Made by a program: the position numbers and the translations under genes
Source: Muribaculaceae bacterium Isolate-002 (NCI)
GTDB lineage: Bacteria; Bacteroidota; Bacteroidia; Bacteroidales; Muribaculaceae
Assembly (NCBI GenBank): GCA_004102805.1
Contig: SCEG01000017.1
Span: forward strand, 1-53,417
Length of the DNA stretch: 53,417 nucleotides
Reading direction: 5' to 3'
Notes under the pieces: model-generated
Seen by the model: the letters and a program-made list of their open reading frames with translations, nothing else
Told to the model about the DNA's origin: nothing
Databases searched by the model: none
Part shown: piece after piece, positions 17,985-27,047 of the stretch
Numbering within the stretch: the stretch's first letter is position 1
Layout: every line of letters begins with the position of its first letter

Positions 17985-18422
17985 TTACTTGGTTGCAGCC
18001 TCGCGGGCTTCTCTGACTATGAGTATGAGTTCGTCGCTCACCTCGGACGGAAGCGCTATGTTGCGCAGCTGGAGCGACCGGGCCCACCCTGCGATATCTT
18101 CGGGAAGAAGCGTAAGCAATATGTCGCGGAACTGTTCGGTCTCCTCCATGTCGTAGCTGTCGGCCGGGCGTCCGGCATAGTCATCGAGCTCCTCGTCGTC
18201 GTAATAGACTATTTCGGTCGAGACGGCTGTCGACAGCGAGTCTTTCTCGCAGGTGATGTGCATGCCGCAGCACACGCCGTCGCCGGAGTCATCAGAGCCG
18301 TCGCTCTCAGGCGCGTCTGACGCCCCGGAAGCGTTTGCCTTGCGGCGGTCTCCCCTGTCAAGGAGGTAAACAAGCCCTCCGCCGGCCACGAGTATCGCTA
18401 ATATGATGGCGGCAGCAATCAT
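17985..18422 (-). CDS. Small membrane-anchored protein with CCGMHxxC cysteine cluster
   Basis: A 145-residue protein with one N-terminal membrane helix (residues 1-20), an acidic low-complexity linker (about 28-50), then CCGMHITC near 51-58 and an acidic, helical C-terminal region. The Cys-Cys-Gly-x-His-x-x-Cys spacing suggests a metal or cofactor site; that is inference. Similar small proteins next to aroA are, from memory, found in other Bacteroidales, sometimes with an unsupported phospholipase label. Its ATG overlaps the aroA stop by 4 bp, indicating translational coupling. Function unknown. Confidence 0.7.
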   Translation of the reverse strand: MIAAAIILAILVAGGGLVYLLDRGDRRKANASGASDAPESDGSDDSGDGVCCGMHITCEKDSLSTAVSTEIVYYDDEELDDYAGRPADSYDMEETEQFRDILLTLLPEDIAGWARSLQLRNIALPSEVSDELILIVREAREAATK

Positions 18423-19762
18423 GTCAGCGGCAGCGGATTTTCACTCGCACGCTCGGAGGGGTCGATGCTCATTTCGGGCGTGAACGCTTCATTGTCGGGT
18501 AGGTCGGCGTCGGTGATTGTAAATCCGGCGCTTGTGAGGTCGTCCCAGAAACCGGGATATGACTTGCTCACCACTTCGGCGTCGCGGATCACGATGCCGG
18601 GTATGATTACCGCCGTGGGCGCGAATGACATAGCCATGCGGTGGTCGTCGTAGGTATCGATGGCGGGGCGTTCGAATATCGGGTGACGGGCGCCGTTCCA
18701 CACCAGCTCGGAGTCATTGCGGATTTCCACAATGATGCCGAATTTGTCAAGCTCGGCGCGCAATGCCTCGAGGCGGTCGGTCTCTTTCACCCTCAGCGAC
18801 TGCAGGCCGCGCAGGTGAAACGGTATGCCGAGCATCGCCGCGGTGACAGCCAGAGTCTGCGCCAGGTCGGGGGTGTCGACAAGGTCGGTCTCGAAGCGCG
18901 AGAACTGTTCGGGGGTGGGTGCCACCTCAAGTGCGTTGTCAACATCTTCCGACGGCCCGGTATTCACTCCGAGCATCTCGAACAGGCGCGCACAGGCGCT
19001 GTCGCCCTGAAGCGACGGCAGCTGAAGGCCGGGCAGCGTGACAAATCCTGCTGTCAGCGCCGCGGCTTCATACCAGTATGATGCCGCCGACCAGTCGCGT
19101 TCGGCTTCACGTGTGCCCTCCTTGCAATAGGGACGCGGCGCGATTGTTATCTCCTCGTAGGGTGCCTCAAATTCCACCTCTGCTCCGCTTCGGCGCATAA
19201 GTTCGGCGGTCATGTCGATATATGGCTTCGACAGCAGGTTGCCGTCGAGATGCAGCGTGAGCCCGTCAGTCATGGTCGGTGCTATCATCATCAGCGCCGA
19301 TATGAACTGCGAGCTTACCGACGCGTCAATGCTCAGGTGTCCGCCTTTGAGCTGCTTTCCGTAAATGTGGACAGGGAGGTATCCCTCGTTGTCGAGACAT
19401 GTGATGTCGGCACCGAGCTTACGGAGTGAGTCTATCAGTATTCCCATCGGACGCCGGCGCATGCGCTCGCTTCCGTCGACTGTGGCACTGATGCCCTGAC
19501 GGGAGCACATATATGCGGTGATGAAGCGGGTGGCGGTGCCTGCGGCTCCGGTGTTGACTGTAATCTCGCCTGTTGGCCCGGCGGCCTGGGCAAGCGCTTT
19601 CGACAGCAGGTCAGTGTCATCACATTCTGCAATCTCTGACAGCGCTGATGTGCCCGGAGTGAGGGCATTGATGATGAGCATGCGGTTGCTGATGCTCTTT
19701 GACAGGGGCAGACCGATGGTCGCCATCATCATTTCATCGGGTGGGAATATTCTGTAATTCAT
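18419..19762 (-). CDS. aroA: 3-phosphoshikimate 1-carboxyvinyltransferase (EPSP synthase)
   Basis: Sixth step of the shikimate pathway: transfers the enolpyruvyl group of PEP to shikimate 3-phosphate in the cytoplasm. Visible motifs are LPLSKSISNRML (substrate-binding Lys), AGTATRF (PEP loop), GSERMRRRPMG (phosphate-binding Arg), SLRVKETDRLEAL (a KE(S/T)DR block) and YDDHRMAMS, all in the right order. The protein is 447 residues, slightly longer than usual owing to a C-terminal tail after the last domain. The start at 19762 (MNYRIFPPDEM) is chosen because the 15 upstream codons are basic and not family-like. It follows malY by 46 nt and overlaps the next gene by 4 bp. Confidence 0.96.
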   Translation of the reverse strand: MNYRIFPPDEMMMATIGLPLSKSISNRMLIINALTPGTSALSEIAECDDTDLLSKALAQAAGPTGEITVNTGAAGTATRFITAYMCSRQGISATVDGSERMRRRPMGILIDSLRKLGADITCLDNEGYLPVHIYGKQLKGGHLSIDASVSSQFISALMMIAPTMTDGLTLHLDGNLLSKPYIDMTAELMRRSGAEVEFEAPYEEITIAPRPYCKEGTREAERDWSAASYWYEAAALTAGFVTLPGLQLPSLQGDSACARLFEMLGVNTGPSEDVDNALEVAPTPEQFSRFETDLVDTPDLAQTLAVTAAMLGIPFHLRGLQSLRVKETDRLEALRAELDKFGIIVEIRNDSELVWNGARHPIFERPAIDTYDDHRMAMSFAPTAVIIPGIVIRDAEVVSKSYPGFWDDLTSAGFTITDADLPDNEAFTPEMSIDPSERASENPLPLT

Positions 19763-19808
19763 CCGGATTGTTGTTATTTGTCTGTGCGGCCGGAAAGCCG
19801 CGGTCATG

Positions 19809-21008
19809 TCATACTGTTGCTTTTTCGGGGCAATGTTCCAGTGCGTGGGCTATGCGGCGCAGGCTTTCGTCGATCACACATCTCGGAGTCGCCACATTCA
19901 TGCGCATGAAACCTGTGCCCTCGGCGCCGAACATGGCTCCGTCGTTGAGAGCCAGCTTGGCGTCTTTTACAAAGAAATCGGTCAGTTGCTCGTGGTTGAG
20001 GCCGAGTCCGCGGCAGTCAAGCCATATCAGGAACGATGCCTGCGGGCGGTACACTCTGATCCGTCCTGACGATATCCTGTCAAGCTCATCGGCCACATAA
20101 TCAATGTTCGCCTGTATGTATCCGAGTGCTTCGCCGAGCCATTCCTCTCCGTGGTTATATGCGGCGATAGTGCCGATGGTGGCGAAGCATGTCGGGGCGT
20201 TGAACTCGTTGCACTCCAGCCATTCGAAGAAGTTGCGGCGCATCGTCTCGTCTTTTATCACGCACCATGAGCTGACCAGCCCGGGCACGTTGAATGTCTT
20301 TGACGGCGCTCCGAGCATGATGCCGGTGCGGCGCGCGTTGTCGCTGACCGACAGATATGGTATGTGCGGCATGCCGCCGAGCATAAGGTCGCCGTGGATT
20401 TCGTCAGATACTACAATCACACCCTCTTCGGCGCAGATGTCGGCCACGCGGGCGAGTGTCTCGCGGCTCCACTGTATGCCTATCGGGTTGTGGGGGTTGC
20501 AGAGTATCATCATGCGCGGGTGCTCCCGGCGTATGATTTCTTCAAGTCCGTCGAGATCCATCTCATAGGTGTCTTCAAGCCGCAGAAGCGGATTGTCGAG
20601 CGCCGTGCAGCCGTTACCCTCGATAAGGCGCCGGAACGGGTGGTAGACAGGCGGCTGTATCACAATCTTGTCGCCCGGCTTGCAGAACCGGTTGATTACA
20701 AATCCGATGCCCTTCACGATGCCGGGAATATATGTCATCTCTTCGGGTGATGTCTCGAAGCCGTGGCGACGGCACAGCCAGTCGGCGATGGTGGGGAAAA
20801 ACTCGTCGGGGGTCGACGCATATCCGTAGATGCGGTGGCTGATGCGGCGCTGAAGCGCTTCGGTGATTTCGGGGCAAACACAGAAATCCATGTCGGCAAT
20901 CCACATCGGAAGCAGATTGTCGGCATCAAACCATTTGTTTAGTTCACAATATTTTATCGCGTCGCTGTGAGAGCGGTCGATGATAGTGTTGAAGTCGTAT
21001 TTTCCCAT
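19809..21008 (-). CDS. MalY/PatB-type PLP aminotransferase (cystathionine beta-lyase-like)
   Basis: A 399-residue fold-type I PLP enzyme. The opening FNTIIDRSHSDAIKY and WIADMDF are typical of the MalY/PatB branch. The PLP Lys is K237 in LGAPSKTFNVPG, with the Asp of VVSDEIHGDL near 202 binding the pyridine nitrogen and NPHNPIG at 171-177. Members cleave cystathionine or cysteine C-S bonds, and some act as aminotransferases; which reaction applies here cannot be told. The start at 21008 (MGKYDF) is used because a promoter lies at 21035-21066, inside a longer upstream open frame. aroA follows 46 nt downstream. Confidence 0.9.
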   Translation of the reverse strand: MGKYDFNTIIDRSHSDAIKYCELNKWFDADNLLPMWIADMDFCVCPEITEALQRRISHRIYGYASTPDEFFPTIADWLCRRHGFETSPEEMTYIPGIVKGIGFVINRFCKPGDKIVIQPPVYHPFRRLIEGNGCTALDNPLLRLEDTYEMDLDGLEEIIRREHPRMMILCNPHNPIGIQWSRETLARVADICAEEGVIVVSDEIHGDLMLGGMPHIPYLSVSDNARRTGIMLGAPSKTFNVPGLVSSWCVIKDETMRRNFFEWLECNEFNAPTCFATIGTIAAYNHGEEWLGEALGYIQANIDYVADELDRISSGRIRVYRPQASFLIWLDCRGLGLNHEQLTDFFVKDAKLALNDGAMFGAEGTGFMRMNVATPRCVIDESLRRIAHALEHCPEKATV

Positions 21009-21034
21009 TGCGGTATTATAGTTGAGTCCAACTG

Positions 21035-21066
21035 CAAAGATACTGCATAAATTCCCTGAAAGCAAC
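21035..21066 (-). promoter_or_regulatory. Promoter of malY-aroA
   Basis: On the minus strand, -7 element TATCTTTG (21035-21042) lies 20 bp after GTTG (21063-21066), which has three of four -33 bases. The leader to the malY ATG would be about 20 nt. Confidence 0.6.
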
Positions 21067-21173
21067 TTTTTTGGCCTCAAATAATCAAGAATGGCGATAA
21101 TAGATTTCCGTTGTCTGCAATAGTTGATGAAATTAAACTTTGACATGATTTGGTAAAAAATCCGCTGTAAAAT

Positions 21174-21205
21174 TTTGTCATGAAAAAAACTATTTTCTAT
21201 CTTTG
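21174..21205 (+). promoter_or_regulatory. Promoter of the glycine cleavage operon
   Basis: TTTG at 21174-21177 and TATCTTTG at 21198-21205 are separated by 20 bp, an exact match to the Bacteroidota consensus. The leader to the gcvT ATG is about 75 nt. It contains an 11-codon open frame (21251-21286) but no recognisable glycine riboswitch. Confidence 0.8.
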
Positions 21206-21288
21206 GGAAAATATCTTCAACGATTGAAGTCTGCAAAGGCTGCGGTCGCTATGAAACAAAACAGAAAAGCCATCTACTACCTTTGATC

Positions 21289-22389
21289 ATGGAAAATATC
21301 AGAAAAACGTGCCTTCACGACAAGCATCTGTCGCTCGGAGCGCAGATGAGTCCTTTCGGCGGATTTGACATGCCCATACAATATGAGGGCATTGTCGAGG
21401 AGCATAATGCCGTGCGTCATGCCTGCGGCATTTTCGACGTGTCGCACATGGGTGAAGTCTTTGTGTCGGGCCACGGTGCCACCGATTTTGTCAATCACAT
21501 CTTTACAAACGACGTGCGCGGTGTCGAGGCGGGTAAATGCCTCTACGGAATGATGCTTCATCCCGACGGAGGCACGGTCGACGACCTTCTTGTCTATGTG
21601 CGCGGCGACAACGATTTTCTTCTCGTAATCAATGCCGCCAATATCGACAAGGATGTCGACTGGATACGTCGCAACGCTGCCGGCTATGATGTGGTTGTCG
21701 ACCATCAGAGCGACAACATCGGAGAAATCGCCGTGCAAGGTCCCATGGCCGAGTCCATTCTGCGCAAGGTGACAGGGCTCGACGAGATTGCCGGCCTCAC
21801 ATTCTACACTTTCGGAAATTACACCATATACGGCGATGCCGATGTAATCATTTCACGCACAGGCTATACCGGCGAGGATGGTTTTGAAATCTATGCCCCG
21901 CGCGAGATTACACGCATGCTTTGGGACGATTTGCTCGAAGCCGGAGCAAAACCGTGCGGTCTCGGATGCCGCGACACCCTGCGTTTCGAGGTCGGTCTCC
22001 CGCTTTATGGCGATGAACTGGCCGACGATATCTCTCCCATAGAGGCGTCGCTCGGCATGTTCGTGAAAACCGACAGTCACGATTTCATAGGCCGCGATGC
22101 TGTGGCGGCGCAGAAAGCCGCGGGCGCGCCCCGCAAGCTCGTCGGACTCGAGATTCTTGACAGAGCTATCGCACGCCACGGGGCGGAAGTGCTTGATGCC
22201 GACGACAACGTGATAGGCGCGGTCACTACCGGCTACCGGGGCATATCGGTCGACAAGAGTCTGGCCATGGCGCTGATCGACTCCAGCTATGCCGCGCTTG
22301 ACACTCCGCTCCGCGTGAGAGTGCGCCGCAAAGTGTTTCCTGCAAAGGTTATCCCCCGTAAATTCTACAAAAAAAGCTACAAAAAATAA
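21289..22389 (+). CDS. gcvT: Aminomethyltransferase, glycine cleavage T protein
   Basis: T protein of the glycine cleavage system: releases ammonia from the aminomethyl-lipoyl H protein and passes the one-carbon unit to tetrahydrofolate. The 366 residues have family length. Landmarks are [17 protein letters not shown] near residues 14-30, the FDVSHMGE block near 50, LINA-like LVINAAN near 109, [14 protein letters not shown] near 190 and [19 protein letters not shown] near 225. The ATG at 21289 is taken over a TTG two codons upstream. It is the first gene of gcvT-gcvH-gcvPA-gcvPB-lpdA-can; gcvH follows after 43 nt. Confidence 0.96.
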   Translation: MENIRKTCLHDKHLSLGAQMSPFGGFDMPIQYEGIVEEHNAVRHACGIFDVSHMGEVFVSGHGATDFVNHIFTNDVRGVEAGKCLYGMMLHPDGGTVDDLLVYVRGDNDFLLVINAANIDKDVDWIRRNAAGYDVVVDHQSDNIGEIAVQGPMAESILRKVTGLDEIAGLTFYTFGNYTIYGDADVIISRTGYTGEDGFEIYAPREITRMLWDDLLEAGAKPCGLGCRDTLRFEVGLPLYGDELADDISPIEASLGMFVKTDSHDFIGRDAVAAQKAAGAPRKLVGLEILDRAIARHGAEVLDADDNVIGAVTTGYRGISVDKSLAMALIDSSYAALDTPLRVRVRRKVFPAKVIPRKFYKKSYKK

Positions 22390-22432
22390 ATCAACAAAGT
22401 CTGACCCGTCAGACCACAAAAAAATAACAGCC

Positions 22433-22810
22433 ATGAAAACTTATTTCACCCCCACGCACGAGTATCTTACCGTTGACGCAGATGGCAACGGACTCATAGG
22501 CATCACCGACTACGCTCAGAAAGCTCTCGGAAATGTCGTTTACGTAGATATGCCTGAAGTAGGCGATGAATTTTCGGAAGGCGACGATTTCGGCGCAATC
22601 GAAAGTGTAAAGGCAGCTTCCGATCTCATCATACCCGCAAGCGGCGAGGTAATCGAGGTCAACAGCGCGCTTGAAGACAATCCAAGGCTCATCAATGAGG
22701 ATGCAATGGCAAACTGGATTATAAAGATTCGTCTGACCGATCCCGCCGAGCTTGACTCTCTGATGGACTTCGACGCCTATATGAATTATCTTGCCTCCGA
22801 CCCGCATTAA
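22433..22810 (+). CDS. gcvH: Glycine cleavage system H protein
   Basis: The 125-residue lipoyl carrier that shuttles the aminomethyl group between P, T and L proteins. The lipoylated residue is Lys60 in IESVKAAS. YFTPTHEYL near 4-12, GITDYAQKALG near 23-33 and ANWIIKI near 94-100 are family-typical. The stop codon TAA is directly followed by the inverted repeat element at 22810-22911, which separates gcvH from gcvPA by 123 nt; this is the only large gap inside the operon. Confidence 0.96.
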   Translation: MKTYFTPTHEYLTVDADGNGLIGITDYAQKALGNVVYVDMPEVGDEFSEGDDFGAIESVKAASDLIIPASGEVIEVNSALEDNPRLINEDAMANWIIKIRLTDPAELDSLMDFDAYMNYLASDPH

Positions 22811-22911
22811 GAGAGTGTTTGAATTTAAACCGTATTAACAATTAAAGAGAATGGGAGTAAAAACTTCAAATTAATCCTGAGGATTTTTTGATTTAAATCC
22901 AAACACTCTCT
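22810..22911. repeat. Inverted-repeat element between gcvH and gcvPA
   Basis: Arms of 20 bp (22810-22829 and 22892-22911) are complementary except for one position. They begin AGAGAGTGTTTG and continue into an ATTTAAA block, around 62 nt of AT-rich spacer. Related sequence occurs at 30080-30106 (core GAGTGT..GAATT.AAACCGTATTAA) and 48829-48862. It could be a MITE-like or REP-like unit or an mRNA-processing structure. Confidence 0.7.
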
Positions 22912-22933
22912 AAGTAAATAATAGCCTTATACC

Positions 22934-24265
22934 ATGAGTCACAGATATTTTCCCCATACCGAGGAAGATAAGCGGGTTATGCTCGAAAAATGCGGTGTTG
23001 ACAGCATCGACGAGCTCTTCGCCGACATCCCCGCGCAGCTCAGGCTGAGCCGTCCCTACGCGCTGGGAAAACCTATGAGCGAGGTCGAGGTGCGCGCTTT
23101 TTTCCGCTCTCTCACCGATAGTTGCAGCCACCTTGCATGCTTTGCCGGCAACGGACACTACGACCGCTACACCCCCGCTGTAATCCCGCATATTCTCTCT
23201 CGCAGCGAATTTCTTACCTCATATACACCCTATCAGCCTGAAATATCGCAGGGTACACTGCAATATATCTTTGAGTATCAGACAATGATGGCGCGCCTCA
23301 CCGGCATGGAGATATCAAATGCATCGCTCTACGACGGCGCCACTGCCACCGCCGAGGCGATGTTTCTTGCGGCTGCCAATTCACGCAAGCGTCAGCGGGT
23401 GGCCTATTCCGCCACTCTCAGTGACGCGGTGAAGGAAACCATTTGTACATACGCGCGCTATCACGGCACTAATATCGTGGAAATTCCTGAAGCTGACGGT
23501 GTTACCTCTGTCGATGCCCTCAGGTCGCTCCTTTCCGACGGCAATATCGGCGGTGTAATTCTTCCGCAGCCCAACAGACACGGCATCGTGGAGGATTTCA
23601 CCGGTCTGTCCGACATGATACACGGCGCCGGCGCCCTGCTGATAATCAACAGTATAGCCATCGACCTCGCCACGTTGCGCTCTCCCGGAGAATGGGGCGC
23701 GGATATCGCCGTCGGCGACGCGCAGTCGCTCGGCATACCGTTGAGTTTCGGCGGCCCGTATCTGGGCTATGTCGCAGCGTCGAAATCTTTGATGCGCAAG
23801 CTGCCCGGACGTATCGTCGGCGCTACCGCCGATGCCTCCGGACAGCGCACCTTCGTGCTCACCCTTCAGGCCCGCGAGCAGCATATACGCCGCGAGAAGG
23901 CAACCTCAAACATCTGTTCGAACCAGGGGCTGATGGCGCTCTATGTCACAATCTACATGTCGCTGATGGGCGATGAAGGATTGCGTCAGGCCAACAGTCT
24001 CGGCGCCGCCGGCGCCCACTGGCTCGCGCGTGAGCTCGAGCTCACCGGAAAGATGCGTCTTGCATATCCCGACCGGCCGTTCCTCAATGAATTCGAAATG
24101 ACGACATCGGTCGATGCCAGAGAAATCATTGACGCTCTTGCCGGAGCCGGTATTCTCGCCGGAGTGGCAACCGCTCCTGACCGACTGCTCATCGCTGTGA
24201 CAGAAATGCGCACGCCCGAGGAGCTAAACCGTTATGTCGAAACCGTTAAAGCCTTGCAGTCATGA
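22934..24265 (+). CDS. gcvPA: Glycine dehydrogenase (decarboxylating) subunit 1
   Basis: N-terminal half of the split P protein; with GcvPB it decarboxylates glycine using PLP and transfers the methylamine to the lipoyl arm of GcvH. At 443 residues it has the length of two-gene P proteins. It shows the opening YFPHTEEDKRVMLEKCG, FAGNGHYDRYTPAVIPHI, FLTSYTPYQPEISQGTLQYIFEYQT and NASLYDGATA, all diagnostic, and RREKATSNICSNQGLMAL later. It carries no PLP Lys; that residue is in GcvPB. Its stop overlaps the gcvPB start by 4 bp (ATGA). Confidence 0.96.
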   Translation: MSHRYFPHTEEDKRVMLEKCGVDSIDELFADIPAQLRLSRPYALGKPMSEVEVRAFFRSLTDSCSHLACFAGNGHYDRYTPAVIPHILSRSEFLTSYTPYQPEISQGTLQYIFEYQTMMARLTGMEISNASLYDGATATAEAMFLAAANSRKRQRVAYSATLSDAVKETICTYARYHGTNIVEIPEADGVTSVDALRSLLSDGNIGGVILPQPNRHGIVEDFTGLSDMIHGAGALLIINSIAIDLATLRSPGEWGADIAVGDAQSLGIPLSFGGPYLGYVAASKSLMRKLPGRIVGATADASGQRTFVLTLQAREQHIRREKATSNICSNQGLMALYVTIYMSLMGDEGLRQANSLGAAGAHWLARELELTGKMRLAYPDRPFLNEFEMTTSVDAREIIDALAGAGILAGVATAPDRLLIAVTEMRTPEELNRYVETVKALQS

Positions 24266-25719
24266 ATAATAAACTCTACGATAAACTCATCTTCGAGCTG
24301 TCGCGACAGGGGCGCCGCGGTTACTCGCTTCCCGACCGACATTTTCCCGATGCAATAGCCTCGTTTCCCGACGCTTTGCTGCGCAAGTCAGATATCGGGC
24401 TGCCTCAGGCTGACGAACTGACGGTGGTGCGCCATTACACCAATATGTCGACCAACAACTTCGGTGTCGACACCGGATTTTATCCGCTCGGGTCGTGCAC
24501 CATGAAGTATAATCCGAAAATCAACGAAGAGATGGCCTCCGATCCGGTCATAGCCTCTCTGCATCCCGACACTCCGGTGCGTTACTGTCAGGGGGCGCTT
24601 GCCATATACCATACTCTGGCCGAGGCTCTTGCAGAAATCGGAGGAATGGCTGAGTTCACTCTCAATCCCTACGCCGGCGCCCACGGCGAGCTTACCGGCC
24701 TGATGCTCTGCCGCGCATGGCATGACTCACGTGGCGACCGCAGACGCACGAAAGTGATAATACCGGATTCGGCTCATGGCACAAATCCCGCGTCGGCTGC
24801 CGTGGCCGGACTTCAGGTGGTGCCCGTCCGCAGTCTGCCTGACGGCACTGTCGACGTGGAGGCTCTCGCTCCATTGCTCGACGACACAGTTGCCGCGATG
24901 ATGATGACAAACCCCAACACTCTGGGCATTTTCGAACGTCAGATACCTGAAATTGCCCGTATGGTGCATGATGCCGGGGCACTTCTTTACTACGATGGCG
25001 CCAACCTCAACCCGATGCTCGGCATAGCGCGTCCGGGCGACATGGGCTTCGATATAATGCATATCAACCTGCACAAGACTTTTTCCACACCTCACGGCGG
25101 CGGTGGCCCTGGCTCCGGTCCGGTGGGCGTGCGCAAAGGACTTGAGCATCTGCTTCCCAACCCGCGTGTCATTAAGAAAACCGACGGCACTTACGATATC
25201 ATATCGTCGCCCGACGCGATGGGGCGCGTAAGCTCAACGCTCGGCAATTTCGCGGTTGTGGTGCGTGCTTTGAGCTATATACTCTCGCTCGGAGCCGACG
25301 GTCTGATGGAGGCCGGCGGTCTTGCCACCCTCAATGCCAACTATATCAAGGAATCACTGCGTGACCTTTACGAATTGCCGGTCGACACCGTATGCAAGCA
25401 TGAGTTTGTGTTTGACGGCCTTAAGGACAAATCGACAGGCGTCACCACGCTCAATGTCGCCAAACGGCTCCTCGACTACGGTTTCCATGCTCCTACAATC
25501 TATTTCCCGCTTCTTTTCCACGAGTCGCTGATGATAGAACCGACTGAGACCGAGAGCCTCGACACCATCGACAGTTTCATATCGGCCATGCGTGACATCG
25601 CTCTCGAGGCTGCATCTGACCCTGAAACGGTGAAATCTGCGCCGCACACCACACCCGTGCGACGTCCCGACGACACGGATGCCGCCCTTCATCCGCGCCT
25701 GACATTCGACGAATTGTAA
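24262..25719 (+). CDS. gcvPB: Glycine dehydrogenase (decarboxylating) subunit 2
   Basis: PLP-bearing C-terminal half of the split P protein, 485 residues. The cofactor Lys is K272 in INLHKTFSTPHGGGGPG, followed by the glycine-rich loop. FYPLGSCTMKYNPKINE at 73-89, NPYAGAHGELTG at 135-146 and DSAHGTNPASAA at 169-180 are conserved. It is translationally coupled to gcvPA by a 4-bp overlap, and lpdA follows 12 nt later. A split P protein is typical of Firmicutes, archaea and thermophiles; many Bacteroidota have one fused gcvP of about 950 residues. Confidence 0.96.
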   Translation: MNNKLYDKLIFELSRQGRRGYSLPDRHFPDAIASFPDALLRKSDIGLPQADELTVVRHYTNMSTNNFGVDTGFYPLGSCTMKYNPKINEEMASDPVIASLHPDTPVRYCQGALAIYHTLAEALAEIGGMAEFTLNPYAGAHGELTGLMLCRAWHDSRGDRRRTKVIIPDSAHGTNPASAAVAGLQVVPVRSLPDGTVDVEALAPLLDDTVAAMMMTNPNTLGIFERQIPEIARMVHDAGALLYYDGANLNPMLGIARPGDMGFDIMHINLHKTFSTPHGGGGPGSGPVGVRKGLEHLLPNPRVIKKTDGTYDIISSPDAMGRVSSTLGNFAVVVRALSYILSLGADGLMEAGGLATLNANYIKESLRDLYELPVDTVCKHEFVFDGLKDKSTGVTTLNVAKRLLDYGFHAPTIYFPLLFHESLMIEPTETESLDTIDSFISAMRDIALEAASDPETVKSAPHTTPVRRPDDTDAALHPRLTFDEL

Positions 25720-25731
25720 ACACTTATTGAC

Positions 25732-27036
25732 ATGAAATATATCATAATAGGAGCCGGTCCCGGCGGTTACGAACTTGCGGCTATGCTCTCCCGTCAGTCT
25801 CATGATGTGACTCTTGTCGAGCGCGACCGTCTTGGCGGCACTTGTCTTAACCGGGGCTGTATCCCGACTAAAGTAATGGCTCATGCGGCGTCGCTGGCAA
25901 GAAGTGCGGCCGCGGCTTCTGACTATGGCATCGGGCTGACAGTCACGGGAATTGATTTTTCCGCTCTGCGCAGACGTCGTGATGTGATTGTCGACACTCT
26001 GCGTCAGAACGTCGGGATGCTTCTTTCCGGGGTCAATGTAGTCATAGGCGATGCCCGGTTTGTGGCGCCGATGACGGTTGAGGTAAACGGCGAGTCGATG
26101 ACTGCCGACCGCATAGTCATTGCTACAGGTTCGTCGGCCGCTTCTCTGCCTGTGCCGGGCGCTTCTGAAGCTGTGTCTTCCGACGGACTGCTGTCGCTCG
26201 AGGCCCTGCCCGACTCTCTCGCCATAATAGGCGGCGGAGTCATCGGCCTGGAGTTTGCCTCGATATTCTCTGCTCTGGGCAGCCGCGTCACCGTAATTGA
26301 GTATTTCAAGGAGGTGCTTCCGCAGTTTGACAAGGACATGGCGAAGCGTCTGCGCATGTCGATGACATCGGCGGGCGTCACATTTGTCACAGGTGCGGAG
26401 GTCACTGCTATTGAGCACGGTGCGGTGCGTTACCGTGCGGGGACGAAGGAAGGTGTTGTTGAGGCATCGGTGACGGCGATGGCAGTCGGCCGGCGTCCCA
26501 ATCTGCCCGGCGGCCTCGAAGTCGCCGGAGTGGAGACCGACCGCGGCGCGATAACTGTCGACCCGCGCACCATGCGGACTTCCGCCCCCGGAATATATGC
26601 CATCGGCGATGTCAACGGCATCTGCATGCTTGCCCACGCTGCTTCGGCTCAGGCCCGCATCGTGGCCGGCGAGGATGTCGTCGCTTCGGTGGTGCCGTCG
26701 GTGGTATTCACTTCGCCGGAAGCTTCGATGGCCGGCATGACCGAGCAGCAGTGCAAGGAAGCCGGTATTGCATGCCGTACGGCCAAAGTGCCGTTCCGGG
26801 GTAATGGCAAAGCTGTGACTATCGGCGAGACCGACGGTATGGTAAAACTGATAGCTGAGGCAGAAACCGGCAATATTCTCGGCTGCCAGATAGTCGGACC
26901 CCATGCCGCCGACCTGATAGAGGAGGTGGCCGTGGCGATGGCCAATGGGCTGACGGCAGCTGCGCTGACACGCACAATCCACCCTCACCCCACACTCTGC
27001 GAGGCTATACAGGCGGCTGCGATGATGTTGAAATAA
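25732..27036 (+). CDS. lpdA: Dihydrolipoyl dehydrogenase (L protein of glycine cleavage)
   Basis: A 434-residue FAD/NAD disulfide oxidoreductase that reoxidises the dihydrolipoyl arm of GcvH. The N-terminal FAD site is IIIGAGPGGYELA, and the redox disulfide is GGTCLNRGCIPTK (Cys38, Cys43). The NAD site is IIGGGVIGLEFASIF near 165-180, the second FAD block is IYAIGDVNG near 286, and the C-terminal catalytic block is IHPHPTLCEA. It is somewhat shorter than the usual 460-470 residues, with no missing motif. Its place directly after gcvPB (12 nt) and before can (11 nt) suggests dedication to glycine cleavage rather than to the pyruvate complex. Confidence 0.95.
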   Translation: MKYIIIGAGPGGYELAAMLSRQSHDVTLVERDRLGGTCLNRGCIPTKVMAHAASLARSAAAASDYGIGLTVTGIDFSALRRRRDVIVDTLRQNVGMLLSGVNVVIGDARFVAPMTVEVNGESMTADRIVIATGSSAASLPVPGASEAVSSDGLLSLEALPDSLAIIGGGVIGLEFASIFSALGSRVTVIEYFKEVLPQFDKDMAKRLRMSMTSAGVTFVTGAEVTAIEHGAVRYRAGTKEGVVEASVTAMAVGRRPNLPGGLEVAGVETDRGAITVDPRTMRTSAPGIYAIGDVNGICMLAHAASAQARIVAGEDVVASVVPSVVFTSPEASMAGMTEQQCKEAGIACRTAKVPFRGNGKAVTIGETDGMVKLIAEAETGNILGCQIVGPHAADLIEEVAVAMANGLTAAALTRTIHPHPTLCEAIQAAAMMLK

Positions 27037-27047
27037 TACTTAAAATC

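Noticed and set aside
21206..21288. Glycine riboswitch ahead of gcvT
   Set aside because: The leader is only about 75 nt and lacks the conserved glycine aptamer cores.
25354..26988. Long open frame (544 codons) opposite gcvPB and lpdA
   Set aside because: Antisense shadow of two well-conserved genes; composition is Arg/His/Ser-rich and there are no domains or start signals.
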